DNA from: DATKRB01 sp036501425
Lineage (GTDB): Bacteria > Actinomycetota > Acidimicrobiia > Acidimicrobiales > RAAP-2
Length of the DNA stretch: 64,000 bases
Direction of reading: 5' to 3'
NCBI GenBank assembly: GCA_036501425.1
Contig: DASYAI010000062.1
Span: 162,303-226,302, forward strand
Positions 50,606 to 58,472 of the stretch are shown here, in pieces; the first letter of the stretch is position 1, and each line of letters opens with the position of its first letter. The position numbers and the translations under genes are program-made. The notes beneath the pieces were generated by a model, which made no database searches, was not told the DNA's origin, and worked only from the letters and a program-made list of their open reading frames with translations.

Positions 50606-52605
50606 CCGCCCGCTACGACTACCGGCGCTGGGACGGGTCCCAGGAGCTGTCGGACCTCGACCCCGACGACCTGCTGGCCGAGCTGGGCGAGGACCTGCTG
50701 TCGGGGGGCGATCTCAACGACGCCCTGCGGCGCCTGATGCGCAGCGGCATGCGGACCCCCGACGGGGAGCGGGTGTCGGGGCTGCGCGAGATGCTCGAGC
50801 AGCTCCGCCGCCGGCGCTCCGAGCTGCTCGAGCAGGGTGATCCCGACGGGCGGCTCCAGCACATCGCCGAACAGCTCGACGAGATCGAGCAGACCGAGCG
50901 GGGGGCGGTCGACCAGCTCGAGGCCGAGGCCCGGCAGTCGGGCGACGAGCGCCGCCAGCAGGTGACCGAGGAGGTGGCGGCCGAGCGCCGCATGGCCCTC
51001 GACCTCCAGCCCGACGACGTGGCCGGGCGGGTGCGGGAGCTCCAGCACTACGACTTCGTCTCCTCCGAGGCCCGCGAGCGTTTCGAGGAGCTGGTCGAGG
51101 AGCTGCGCCGCGAGGTGGCGGACACCTACTTCGAGGGGGCGTCCGAGGCGCTCGGCTCGATGGACCCCGAGCGCATGGCCCACATGCGCGACGCCCTCGA
51201 CGCCCTGAACAAGATGCTCGAGCAGCGCGAGAACGGGGAGCCCATCGACCCGTCGTTCGAGCAGTTCATGGAGCAGTACGGCGATATGTTCCCGGGTGCC
51301 GAATCGCTCGACGAGCTCCTCGAGCAGATGGCGGCCCGGATGGCGGCGGCCGAGGCGATGTGGCAGTCCCTGTCGCCCGAGCAGCGGGACCAGCTCCGCC
51401 AGATGGCCTCCAACCTGATGGAGGACATGGACCTGCGCTGGCAGGTGGAGCGGCTGGGGAGCAACCTCCAGCGGGCGTTCCCCGACGCCGGATGGCAGCA
51501 GCAGTACCAGTTCACCGGGGAGGGCCCCCTGGGCATGTCCCAGGCCACCGACCTGGCGTCCCAACTGGGCGAGCTCGAGCGGGTGGAGCAGATGCTCCAG
51601 TCCGCCACCTCGCCCAACGCCCTGGCCGAGGTGGACCTCGACCAGGTCCGGCGCCACCTGGGCGACGACACCGCACGGTCGCTCGAGCGGCTGGCCAACC
51701 TGAGCCGCACCCTGCAGGAGGCCGGCCTCATCGAGCAGCGGGGGGGCAAGACCGAGCTGACCCCGCGCGGGGTGCGCCGCCTGGGCCAGCGGGCCCTGAG
51801 CGACCTGTTCTCCCAGATGGCCAAGGACCGGATCGGGGACCACAAGACCACCTGGTCGGGGGCCGGGCACGATCGCGAGGAGACGACCAAGCCCTACGAG
51901 TTCGGCGACCCGCTCAACCTGCACCTGTCGGCCACCGTGCACAACGCGGTGCGGCGCTCGGGCTCGGGGGTGCCGGTGCGCCTGGCGCCGGAGGACTTCG
52001 AGGTGGTCGAGACCGAGGCGCTCTCCCGCTCGGCCACGGTGCTGGCGGTGGACCTGTCGATGTCCATGCCCATGCGGGACAACTTCGTGCCGGCGAAGAA
52101 GATGGCCATGGCCCTCCAGACGCTCATCACCAGCCGGTTCCCCCGCGACTACCTCGGCCTGGTGGGCTTCTCCGAAGTGGCCCGCGAGATCAAGCCCGAC
52201 GAGCTGCCCACCGCCATGTGGGACTACGTCTACGGGACCAACCTCCAGCACGCCCTGGCCCTGGCCCGCCGGCTGCTCGCCCACCAGCACGGCACCAAGC
52301 AGATCATCGTGGTCACCGACGGCGAGCCGACGGCGCACATCGAGCCCGACGGCGAGGTGTTCTTCAACTACCCGCCGGTGCCCGAGACGCTGCACCGGAC
52401 GATGGCCGAGGTGATCCGGTGCACCCGGAGCGGCATCACCATCAACACCTTCGCGCTCGACCTCGAGCGCACCCAGTACCCGTTCGTCGAGCAGATCTCG
52501 AGGGTCAACGGGGGCCGGACCTTCTACACCACCCCCGACTCGCTCGGGGGCTACGTGCTCGTCGACTTCCTCAAGCACCGTCGGGTCCTGCGCCACGCCG
52601 GCTGA
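50602..52605 (+). CDS. VWA-domain protein, partner of the MoxR-like ATPase
   Basis: 667 residues from GTG 50602. The long N-terminal two thirds are charged and helical (many Glu/Arg/Gln, repeated EQMLQ, ELEELR-type segments), without signal peptide. The C-terminal von Willebrand factor A domain starts near residue 475 with an intact MIDAS D484-L-S-M-S488, IIVVTDGEPTAH and a FYTTPDSLGGYVL end. Comparable in size to Rv0959. Cytoplasmic; expected to bind the ATPase upstream through its VWA domain. Confidence 0.88.
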   Translation: MTARYDYRRWDGSQELSDLDPDDLLAELGEDLLSGGDLNDALRRLMRSGMRTPDGERVSGLREMLEQLRRRRSELLEQGDPDGRLQHIAEQLDEIEQTERGAVDQLEAEARQSGDERRQQVTEEVAAERRMALDLQPDDVAGRVRELQHYDFVSSEARERFEELVEELRREVADTYFEGASEALGSMDPERMAHMRDALDALNKMLEQRENGEPIDPSFEQFMEQYGDMFPGAESLDELLEQMAARMAAAEAMWQSLSPEQRDQLRQMASNLMEDMDLRWQVERLGSNLQRAFPDAGWQQQYQFTGEGPLGMSQATDLASQLGELERVEQMLQSATSPNALAEVDLDQVRRHLGDDTARSLERLANLSRTLQEAGLIEQRGGKTELTPRGVRRLGQRALSDLFSQMAKDRIGDHKTTWSGAGHDREETTKPYEFGDPLNLHLSATVHNAVRRSGSGVPVRLAPEDFEVVETEALSRSATVLAVDLSMSMPMRDNFVPAKKMAMALQTLITSRFPRDYLGLVGFSEVAREIKPDELPTAMWDYVYGTNLQHALALARRLLAHQHGTKQIIVVTDGEPTAHIEPDGEVFFNYPPVPETLHRTMAEVIRCTRSGITINTFALDLERTQYPFVEQISRVNGGRTFYTTPDSLGGYVLVDFLKHRRVLRHAG

Positions 52606-52625
52606 GCCCGGGCGGGGCGCGGGCT
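52605..52625 (+). terminator. Stem-loop after the VWA gene
   Basis: AGCCCG (52605-52610) / CGGGCT (52620-52625), 6-bp stem, 9-nt loop, starting at the last base of the stop codon. No T-run; weak terminator candidate. Confidence 0.3.
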
Positions 52626-52900
52626 GAGCTTCCGGCTGCCCCAACCCGACTTCCGCGTTGAGTTCGGGGCTGCCGGGCTGGGCAGCGGTCGGGCGGCGTT
52701 CGGGGCTGCACCAGCCCGACTCCCGCGCCCGTTTCCTGCGGCCGGCCCCCTCTCACCGGTGCCGGCCGCTCCCGTCGGCCGCCGGGCGCCGCCCAGGAGG
52801 AATTCCCTTTTCAGCCCCTTGCGCCGGGGCGCGGGATGCGGAAAGATGACACCGTTGTAGTTACACCGGTGCCACGAAGGTGGCGAGGGGAGGCGGACCG
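52626..52900 (+). other. Intergenic region upstream of whiB
   Basis: About 275 bp without a gene. 52626-52745 holds two diverged copies of a ~55-bp segment (shared GTTCGGGGCTGC, and CCAACCCGACTTCCGCG versus CCAGCCCGACTCCCGCG). Nearer whiB, ACACCG occurs twice 14 bp apart (near 52850 and 52864) around TTGTAGTT, a plausible regulatory site. A TTGCGC (52819) is a possible -35, but no good -10 follows. AGGGGAGG at 52886-52893 is the whiB ribosome binding site. Confidence 0.4.
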
Positions 52901-53185
52901 TTGGACCTCGTGTCACTGCTCTACGGTCGCCAGGAGCGCAGCTGGCAAGCCCAGGCCAACTGCATGGGCGTGGATCCGGATCTCTTCTTTCCCGAGCGCG
53001 GGGCGTCGACGCGCGAGGCGAAGGAGGTCTGCCGGGGCTGCGTCGTCCGCGAGGACTGCCTCGAGTACGCGCTGGCCAACGGTGAGAAGTTCGGCATCTG
53101 GGGCGGTATGAGCGAGCGGGAGCGTCGTCGGGTCCGCCGGGCCCGGGCCATGCAGCGCCGGGCCGCCATGGTCAACGTCTCCTGA
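52901..53185 (+). CDS. WhiB-family transcriptional regulator (WhiB2/WhmD-like)
   Basis: Actinobacteria-specific [4Fe-4S] regulator that binds sigma factor region 4. TTG 52901 is 7 nt after AGGGGAGG, giving 94 residues; GTG 52910 is too far from the site. Cluster Cys C21, C44, C47, C53, the GIWGG turn (65-69) and the basic SERERRRVRRARAMQRR DNA-binding tail are all present. STREAKEVC and ECLEYALANGEKFGIWGG-like sequence resembles WhiB2/WhmD, which controls septation. The 3' end overlaps the convergent gene by 14 bp. Confidence 0.94.
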   Translation: MDLVSLLYGRQERSWQAQANCMGVDPDLFFPERGASTREAKEVCRGCVVREDCLEYALANGEKFGIWGGMSERERRRVRRARAMQRRAAMVNVS

Positions 53186-54080
53186 TCGAGCGCTCCTCGA
53201 GCCGCCGCTCGATCGTGCTCGCCGGGCCGAGGTCAAGCTGGGCCCAGCGCTCCTCCGGCGTCGCCTCGAGCACCGACATCGGCACCAGCCCGACCAGCTC
53301 GGCTCGCTCGACCCGACCGCCCTCGGCGGCGATGCGGGCGGCCACCTCGTCGTAGAGCTGCGCCGGGCCCACCCGTTCGGGCCGGACCAGGTTGCACGAG
53401 ACCTGCAACGAGTGGCCGAGCGCCAGGCCGAGGGCCCGCACGTCGGGGCTCCGGATCGCCGCCGCCACGGCCTTGGCCCGGTCGACCCCCACTCCGGCCA
53501 CCCAGAGGTTGTAGGCCACCAGCAGCCGGCGGGCCCCCACCGCGACGGCACCGAGGCGAGGGTGCGGGAGGCTCGGGCCCGCGTCGGGCGCCAACCCGAC
53601 GAACGCCGACCGCCGGATCTCGGGCAGCGTGCGGACCGAGCCGTCGGGGAGCGGACCGTACACGAAGCAGGGAACCTCGAGCACCTCGCCGGCCCAGCGG
53701 GCGAAGCGGTCACGGGCGGCCACCGCCCCCGCCATCGACGGCGGCTCGACGGCGGTCGCTCGCTCGCGTGCGTCGTCCGGCGGCCCCAGCGGCACGAAGG
53801 GGACCACGTCGACCACCCCGAAGCGCGGATGCGCCCCCCGGTGAGGGCCGAGGTCGAGCAGCTCGGCCGCAGCGGCGGTGACCGCCCGAGCGGCGGCCTC
53901 GACCACCTCGGTCTCGCCGCCGAGGGTCAGCACGCTTCGATGATGGTCGGCATCGCGGTGCAGGTCGAGCACCTCGGCACCCCCGGCGCGCCGGAGCCGT
54001 GCCAGCACCGTCTCGTCGCGGCCCTCGCTCACGTTGAGGACGCACTCGAGCTCCGCCCCGCCGCCGTCCGCCCCGCTCAC
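53172..54080 (-). CDS. Glutamate formimidoyltransferase (FtcD N-domain type)
   Basis: 302 residues, GTG 54080. ECVLNVSEGRDETVL at the N-terminus, LDLHRDADHHRSVLTL with catalytic-region His, LGPHRGAHPRFGVVDVVPFVPLG and VSCNLVRPE are FtcD formiminotransferase features. It lacks the cyclodeaminase half. Would transfer formimino (or formyl) between glutamate and THF in histidine breakdown or folate salvage. No hut genes are nearby, so the pathway is uncertain. Tail-to-tail overlap with whiB. Confidence 0.85.
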   Translation of the reverse strand: MSGADGGGAELECVLNVSEGRDETVLARLRRAGGAEVLDLHRDADHHRSVLTLGGETEVVEAAARAVTAAAAELLDLGPHRGAHPRFGVVDVVPFVPLGPPDDARERATAVEPPSMAGAVAARDRFARWAGEVLEVPCFVYGPLPDGSVRTLPEIRRSAFVGLAPDAGPSLPHPRLGAVAVGARRLLVAYNLWVAGVGVDRAKAVAAAIRSPDVRALGLALGHSLQVSCNLVRPERVGPAQLYDEVAARIAAEGGRVERAELVGLVPMSVLEATPEERWAQLDLGPASTIERRLEERSIRRR

Positions 54081-54442
54081 CGGGCCCCTGCCTGGCTGCG
54101 TCGGCCCTCGGCCGGCTCCGGCGAGCGGGTCGGAGCCGGCGCCCGGTCCCGTCCGCTCATGGCCGAGGGCTCCGAGGTCGCGAGCGGGGGAGCGGGCCCG
54201 ATGCTCTAACCTGTCGGAGAGGACCTGGGTCGAGCCTCATCGGCGGCGGGAGCCGGTGTGACCGGCTGCGTGGAGACTCTGGCAGCGACCTGGGAAGGCG
54301 ATGTTCGGCGAAAGTTCCCGACGGCCGGGGTGCCAACGAGAGCAGGGAACGCCGGAGGTCGCGCCCGCCGGCGGACCGCCGGTCGCTCCACGCGCGTCGC
54401 GGGACCCGAGGGGACCGACGGCTCGAGTGACGGCGTGACCCA
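54081..54442. other. Divergent intergenic region between ftcD-like and htrA
   Basis: 362 bp. TAACCT (54207-54212) is a possible plus-strand -10, which would leave a ~220-nt leader before htrA. The leader has GTTCCC/GGGAAC half-arms near 54314-54350 and a 62-codon open frame (GTG 54258 to TGA 54444-54446) whose stop overlaps the htrA TTG start (TTGA). No known riboswitch pattern was recognised. Confidence 0.4.
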
Positions 54443-54446
54443 TTGA
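54258..54446 (+). other. Possible leader ORF coupled to htrA
   Basis: 62-residue open frame from GTG 54258 with GGGAG ~8 nt upstream. Arg/Gly/Thr-rich C-terminal half, no recognised domain. Its TGA overlaps the htrA TTG (TTGA), the same coupling geometry as guaB3-guaA. It could be a translated leader, or simply open by chance in GC-rich DNA. Confidence 0.25.
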
Positions 54447-56812
54447 CCCATCCTCCTCCTCCCGAGGACGAACCCGTCGTCGCGCCGGGTGACGCCGCGC
54501 CCGACGCCGGGCGCGGTGGGGGAGTGCCCCGGCATGCGCGCGCCGAGCCGGACCAGTTCCCGCCCGGCCCCTCGGCGACGGGCCCTGTGGCGCCGGTGCC
54601 GTCGCCGCCCGAGCACCCGGTGGCCGGGCCTCCGCCGGCGAGCCCGGCCGTGCCCGATCTGCCGCCCACGCCCGATGCGTTGCGGATGGAGCGATTCGGC
54701 CCGTACGCGCCAGGATCGGAGCCCGCTCCGGACCCGGGCGCGGCCAACGGCGTGCCGAGGCCCGGCCGGAAGAACGGCGCGCTGAGCGGGGGCGTCCAGG
54801 ACGGCGTGCCCGGGTCCGGCCAGCACGGCGCGCCGGGGGTGAACGGTCAGAACGGCGCGCCGGGGGTGAACGGTCAGAACGGCGCGCCGGGGGTGAACGG
54901 CGAGAACGGCACGCCCGGGGTGAGCGGCCAGCACGGCGCACCCGGCGTCAACGGCCAGCACGGCACTCGGGGCTTCGATCCAGGAACGCCCGGTACTCCA
55001 CTCGAGCCGGGTCGGCCCCCCGAGCCCGGAGGGGTTCGTGACCCGGGGCGGCCTCCGGAGCCGGATGGGGCTCCACGGAGCGATCCGGCGCCCTGGCTCC
55101 CGTTGCCGCTGCCGCCGGTGGAGGAGGTGGTGGCGGGGGCACCATCGGGACCGCCGGTCCCCGCTCCGGCTGGCTGGGTGCAACTGCCGCCGGGCGCGCC
55201 CGGCGCCCGCCCCCCCGGGATGCCCGGCGCGCTCGAGTCGCTCGAGCCCGTTGAGTCGTGGCCGCCCGGCGACGTTCCGTGGCCCGGGCCGAGCGCGCCT
55301 CTACCGAGCGCCCCCGTACCGCCCACCCCGGTACCGCCCGTCCCCTTAACGGCCGCCCCAGTACCGGCCGCCCCGGTCGTCGGGCGACCGGGGCTGCCCG
55401 GCGCGGTGCTCCGGGGACCTCGGCCGCCCAGGGCGACCGGGGAGGCCGGCGCAGGTGGCTCGGGCCCGCCGGTCGAGCTCCCTCCGCCGCCCGGCTGGCC
55501 GCCCCCGGTAGGGCCCGGTCCGGTGCCCAGACCGCCGGGCCCTCCGGCGCTCTCCCCGCCTCCGGCCTTCGCCGTGCCGCCGGGTTCGCCCGAACCCCCG
55601 GTCGCCTCGTACCCCCGGCCCCGGCGGTGGTCCGCCAACCGGACCGTCGTGGTGCAGACCCTCACCCGCCGCCAGTGGCTGAGGGTGGTCGTCCTCACCG
55701 CGGTCATCGCGGCCCTCATCGGCGCCGCGGCCGGCCTGGCGGTCGGCTACGGATCGCAGAAGACCGTCGTCGAGGAGTTCTTCCCCAACCGCAGCGTGCT
55801 GGCCAAGCCGGGCGACGTCCAGGCGATCCTCGCCCGGGTGGAGCCGGCGGTGGTCTCCATCGACACGACCGAGCGCCCGACCTCGGGCGGGTCGGCCGGG
55901 GGGGTGGTCGAGGGCGCGGGCACCGGCATGATCCTCACCCCGACCGGCGAGGTGCTGACCAACAACCACGTCGTGGCCGGGGCGAGCGTAGTGACCGTCA
56001 CCCTGTCGGGTCAGACCAAGCCGCTCACCGCCCGGGTGATCGGCACGGACCCGGACCAGGACCTGGCGCTGGTGCAGATCGACGACGCCCAAGGCCTGCC
56101 GACGGTCACCCTGGGCGACTCGAACAGCGTGCGGGTCGGTGACGACGTGCTGGCCATCGGCAACGCCCTGGCCCTGGCGGGCGGGCCCACGGTGACCGAG
56201 GGGATTGTCTCGGCCAAGGGCCGGTCCCTGAGCGCCGAGAGCGACATCACCGGTCGCACCGAAAACCTCACCGGGCTCCTCCAGACCGATGCGGCGATCA
56301 ACCCCGGCAACTCCGGCGGACCCCTGGTCAACTCGCAGGCGCAGGTCATCGGCATGAACACCGCGGTGGCCGAGAGCGGGGCGGGCAATGCCCCGGCCCA
56401 GGGCATCGGATTCGCCATCGCCATCGACGGCATCAAACCGATGCTGGCCCAGCTGCGGACCGGTGGCAGCGGTGGAACCTCGGGCGGGGTGAGCACCAGC
56501 CAGCCCAGCACGGCCTCGGCCTATCTGGGAGTGGTGGTCGAGACGGTGACGCCGGCGGTCGTGCGCCAGAGCCACCTCCACCGGACCTCGGGCGCGGTGG
56601 TGGTCGGCGTGGCCGCCGGCGGACCGGCTGCCGCCGCGGGGATCGCGGTGGGCGACGTGATCGTGTCGATCGCCGGGCGCCCGGTCACCACGGCGTCGCA
56701 GCTGGTGAGCGACGTCCAAGGGGAAGCACCCGGGGACGTCGTCTCCCTCGACCTCTACCGGGGATCGGCCGAGCGGACGGTCCACGCCACCCTCTCCTCT
56801 CAGCCGACCTGA
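54443..56812 (+). CDS. Membrane-anchored HtrA/DegP serine protease with collagen-like N-arm
   Basis: 789 residues from TTG 54443. Residues 1 to ~410 are a Pro/Gly-rich cytoplasmic arm, including a Gly-X-Y block (126-179). One transmembrane helix follows at ~415-437 (VVVLTAVIAALIGAAAGLAVGY). The extracytoplasmic trypsin domain has an intact triad H509 (TNNHVVAG), D540 (DQDLALVQ), S624 (NPGNSGGPLVN), and a C-terminal PDZ domain begins near 690 (AYLGVVVETVTP ... GDVIVSIAGRPVTTASQLV). Degrades or refolds damaged envelope proteins. The start is uncertain because no ribosome binding site is visible. Confidence 0.9.
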   Translation: MTHPPPPEDEPVVAPGDAAPDAGRGGGVPRHARAEPDQFPPGPSATGPVAPVPSPPEHPVAGPPPASPAVPDLPPTPDALRMERFGPYAPGSEPAPDPGAANGVPRPGRKNGALSGGVQDGVPGSGQHGAPGVNGQNGAPGVNGQNGAPGVNGENGTPGVSGQHGAPGVNGQHGTRGFDPGTPGTPLEPGRPPEPGGVRDPGRPPEPDGAPRSDPAPWLPLPLPPVEEVVAGAPSGPPVPAPAGWVQLPPGAPGARPPGMPGALESLEPVESWPPGDVPWPGPSAPLPSAPVPPTPVPPVPLTAAPVPAAPVVGRPGLPGAVLRGPRPPRATGEAGAGGSGPPVELPPPPGWPPPVGPGPVPRPPGPPALSPPPAFAVPPGSPEPPVASYPRPRRWSANRTVVVQTLTRRQWLRVVVLTAVIAALIGAAAGLAVGYGSQKTVVEEFFPNRSVLAKPGDVQAILARVEPAVVSIDTTERPTSGGSAGGVVEGAGTGMILTPTGEVLTNNHVVAGASVVTVTLSGQTKPLTARVIGTDPDQDLALVQIDDAQGLPTVTLGDSNSVRVGDDVLAIGNALALAGGPTVTEGIVSAKGRSLSAESDITGRTENLTGLLQTDAAINPGNSGGPLVNSQAQVIGMNTAVAESGAGNAPAQGIGFAIAIDGIKPMLAQLRTGGSGGTSGGVSTSQPSTASAYLGVVVETVTPAVVRQSHLHRTSGAVVVGVAAGGPAAAAGIAVGDVIVSIAGRPVTTASQLVSDVQGEAPGDVVSLDLYRGSAERTVHATLSSQPT
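54818..54979 (+). repeat. Collagen-like Gly-X-Y block in HtrA (27-bp tandem repeats)
   Basis: 18 uninterrupted Gly-X-Y triplets (residues 126-179). The DNA is built from 27-bp units encoding GAPGVNGQN, starting at 54827, 54854, 54881, 54908 and 54935, the first two nearly identical, the later ones diverged (GTPGVSGQH, GAPGVNGQH). In-frame expansion. Confidence 0.9.
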
Positions 56813-56854
56813 CCGGCGCCCGGGCCCGGGGGGGAGCGGCCGGCACCGACCCGG

Positions 56855-56860
56855 TACGCT
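56855..56860 (+). promoter_or_regulatory. Possible -10 box for the 56898 gene
   Basis: TACGCT, expected start near 56867, ~30-nt leader containing GGAGG (56889-56893). No -35 recognised. Confidence 0.4.
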
Positions 56861-56897
56861 GGTCGCCCGTTCCCCCGAGCGCATCGATGGAGGTGCC

Positions 56898-57191
56898 ATG
56901 TCCCCCGAGGTAGAGGACACCACGCTCGACCCGGCCGTGCCGGTCGAGCCCGTGGGTCACGTGCGCGTCGTCTACCTCGGACCGGTGGCGCCCCACTGGG
57001 ACGTCCAGTCCGACTTCGGCGACCCCCAGCTCATCGACGCGTTCCGGGACCGGGTGCTCGCCCGCCTGGTGCTGCTCCCCCCGCACGACCCGCAATTCCG
57101 GCGCAACCGCGAGCGGGTGGTGCGCGACGCAGAGCGGGAGAACCTGGCGCTCGACTGGGACCTGGGCTTCCCCGAGGAGACCCCCGACTGA
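56898..57191 (+). CDS. Conserved-looking small hypothetical protein
   Basis: 97 residues, no family recognised. ATG 56898 behind GGAGG. Visible: a beta-like HVRVVYLGPVAPHWDVQSDFG centre, then a charged helical C-terminus (FRDRVLARLVLLPPHDPQFRRNRERVVRDAERENLALDWDL). Acidic ends, no membrane segment. Has its own -10 and ribosome binding site, so likely expressed. Convergent with the DUF2342 gene. Confidence 0.7.
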   Translation: MSPEVEDTTLDPAVPVEPVGHVRVVYLGPVAPHWDVQSDFGDPQLIDAFRDRVLARLVLLPPHDPQFRRNRERVVRDAERENLALDWDLGFPEETPD

Positions 57192-57227
57192 TCCCGCCCC
57201 CGGCGTGCCGGTTCCGGGCCCGGGCAG

Positions 57228-58457
57228 TCAGGGAGCGGCGTCCCCGCGGCCCTCGGTGTCGGGCGGCTCGGGCAGGCTGATCCGCTCGAGCCAGAGTCCG
57301 GGAGCGTCCACCTCGGCCGGCGTCGGCAGGTTGCGGGGCGCCGCCCACAGGCGCTGGAGCCCTTCCTCGCCCGCCCGCTCGACGACGCCGCGGACGAAGG
57401 CCAACCCCCGGTCTCGCTGCTCGCGCCCGAGGTCCAGCCCGAACAGGGCTCCCGCGGCCTGCTGCGCCGCGTTGTCCTCGACGTTGTGGCGGAACCAGGC
57501 CTCGCTCAGGGCCACGTTGGCGCCCACCAGGTTGTGGGCGATCTGCTCGGTCACGTGGTCGACGTACGAGCCGATGGTGGTGGTGAGGGCGGTGAGCTGC
57601 GGGTTGTCGTGCTGGCGGCCCGGTCCGAGCAGGTCGGCCAGCAGCGACTCGGGGTCGCTGAACAGGCTCTGGAGGGCCTCGGGATCGGTCGAGTGCGAGC
57701 CCAGCCGCTCGGTCAGGTCGTTGCCGGTCTCGACCGAGGACCGCATGGCCTGGTCGACCAGCGTGCGCAGGCGCCGGTCAACCTCGGGCTGGCGCATCAC
57801 CGCGTGCATGGTGAGCTCGCGGATGCACACCCACAACCGGGCCTCCGCCGCGGGCAGGCTCCAGTCCTCGGCGAACTGGGTGACGTTGTCCGGGACGATC
57901 ACCAGCTCGTGGGACGCCGGCCACGGCAGGGGAAGGGCATACTGGCCCATGGCTCGCTTGGCCAGGTGCCCGGCGGCCGAGCCGAGCTGCATGCCCAGCA
58001 ACACCGGCCCCATGGTGTGGGCGAGCTGGTCGAAGAGCCCCTGCAGGCCGCCCAGCTGCTCGTCGCCGCCGAGCCCCGACACCAGGGGGCCCAGCCCGCC
58101 GCTCGAGCCGGCAGCGGCCACCGCCGGCTCGGCGAGCGGCCGCCACGCCTCCAGCGCCCGGAGCGCCCACGCCCCCCGGGTCACCGGCTCGAACGTCGGG
58201 GACCGGCCGTCGGCGCCCAGGGGGAGGTCGGTCGCATTGGCGACGTGCAGCTCGACCACCCGGGTCAGCTCGGCCAGCTCGATCCGTCGGAGCGGGTCGG
58301 CATTGTCTTCGGGCACGCCGTCGGTGGCCACCCCGTGTGCCAGGGCCCGGGCCGCCTCGAGCCACGGCATGGCGCCGCCCGGAGCGCTGCCGACGACTTT
58401 CAACAGGTCGGCGAGGAGCCCTTGGAGCGGGTTGCCCTCGTCGCCGCGATCGCTCAT
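57228..58457 (-). CDS. DUF2342 / zinc-dependent metalloprotease-like protein
   Basis: 409 residues. ATG 58457 preferred over ATG 58463 because GGGAGG is 6 nt from the former and adjacent to the latter. Family marks: LGMQLGSAAGHLAKRAMGQYALPLP, VPDNVTQFAEDWSLP, REL-x2-H in RLWVCIRELTMHAVM (Arg-Glu and His in the place of the metal-binding helix), and GSYVDHVTEQIAHNLVG. Homologues are widespread in actinobacteria, annotated as putative hydrolase or metalloprotease; a canonical HExxH is not present here, so activity is unproven. No signal peptide. Confidence 0.82.
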   Translation of the reverse strand: MSDRGDEGNPLQGLLADLLKVVGSAPGGAMPWLEAARALAHGVATDGVPEDNADPLRRIELAELTRVVELHVANATDLPLGADGRSPTFEPVTRGAWALRALEAWRPLAEPAVAAAGSSGGLGPLVSGLGGDEQLGGLQGLFDQLAHTMGPVLLGMQLGSAAGHLAKRAMGQYALPLPWPASHELVIVPDNVTQFAEDWSLPAAEARLWVCIRELTMHAVMRQPEVDRRLRTLVDQAMRSSVETGNDLTERLGSHSTDPEALQSLFSDPESLLADLLGPGRQHDNPQLTALTTTIGSYVDHVTEQIAHNLVGANVALSEAWFRHNVEDNAAQQAAGALFGLDLGREQRDRGLAFVRGVVERAGEEGLQRLWAAPRNLPTPAEVDAPGLWLERISLPEPPDTEGRGDAAP

Positions 58458-58472
58458 CGCCATCCTCCCATG

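Noticed and set aside
54258..54442. Known riboswitch in the htrA leader
   Set aside because: Looked for cobalamin, SAM, c-di-AMP and glycine core motifs; none could be matched by eye.
54818..54979. CRISPR or minisatellite unrelated to coding
   Set aside because: Repeats are in frame, spacer-free and give perfect Gly-X-Y triplets inside an open reading frame.
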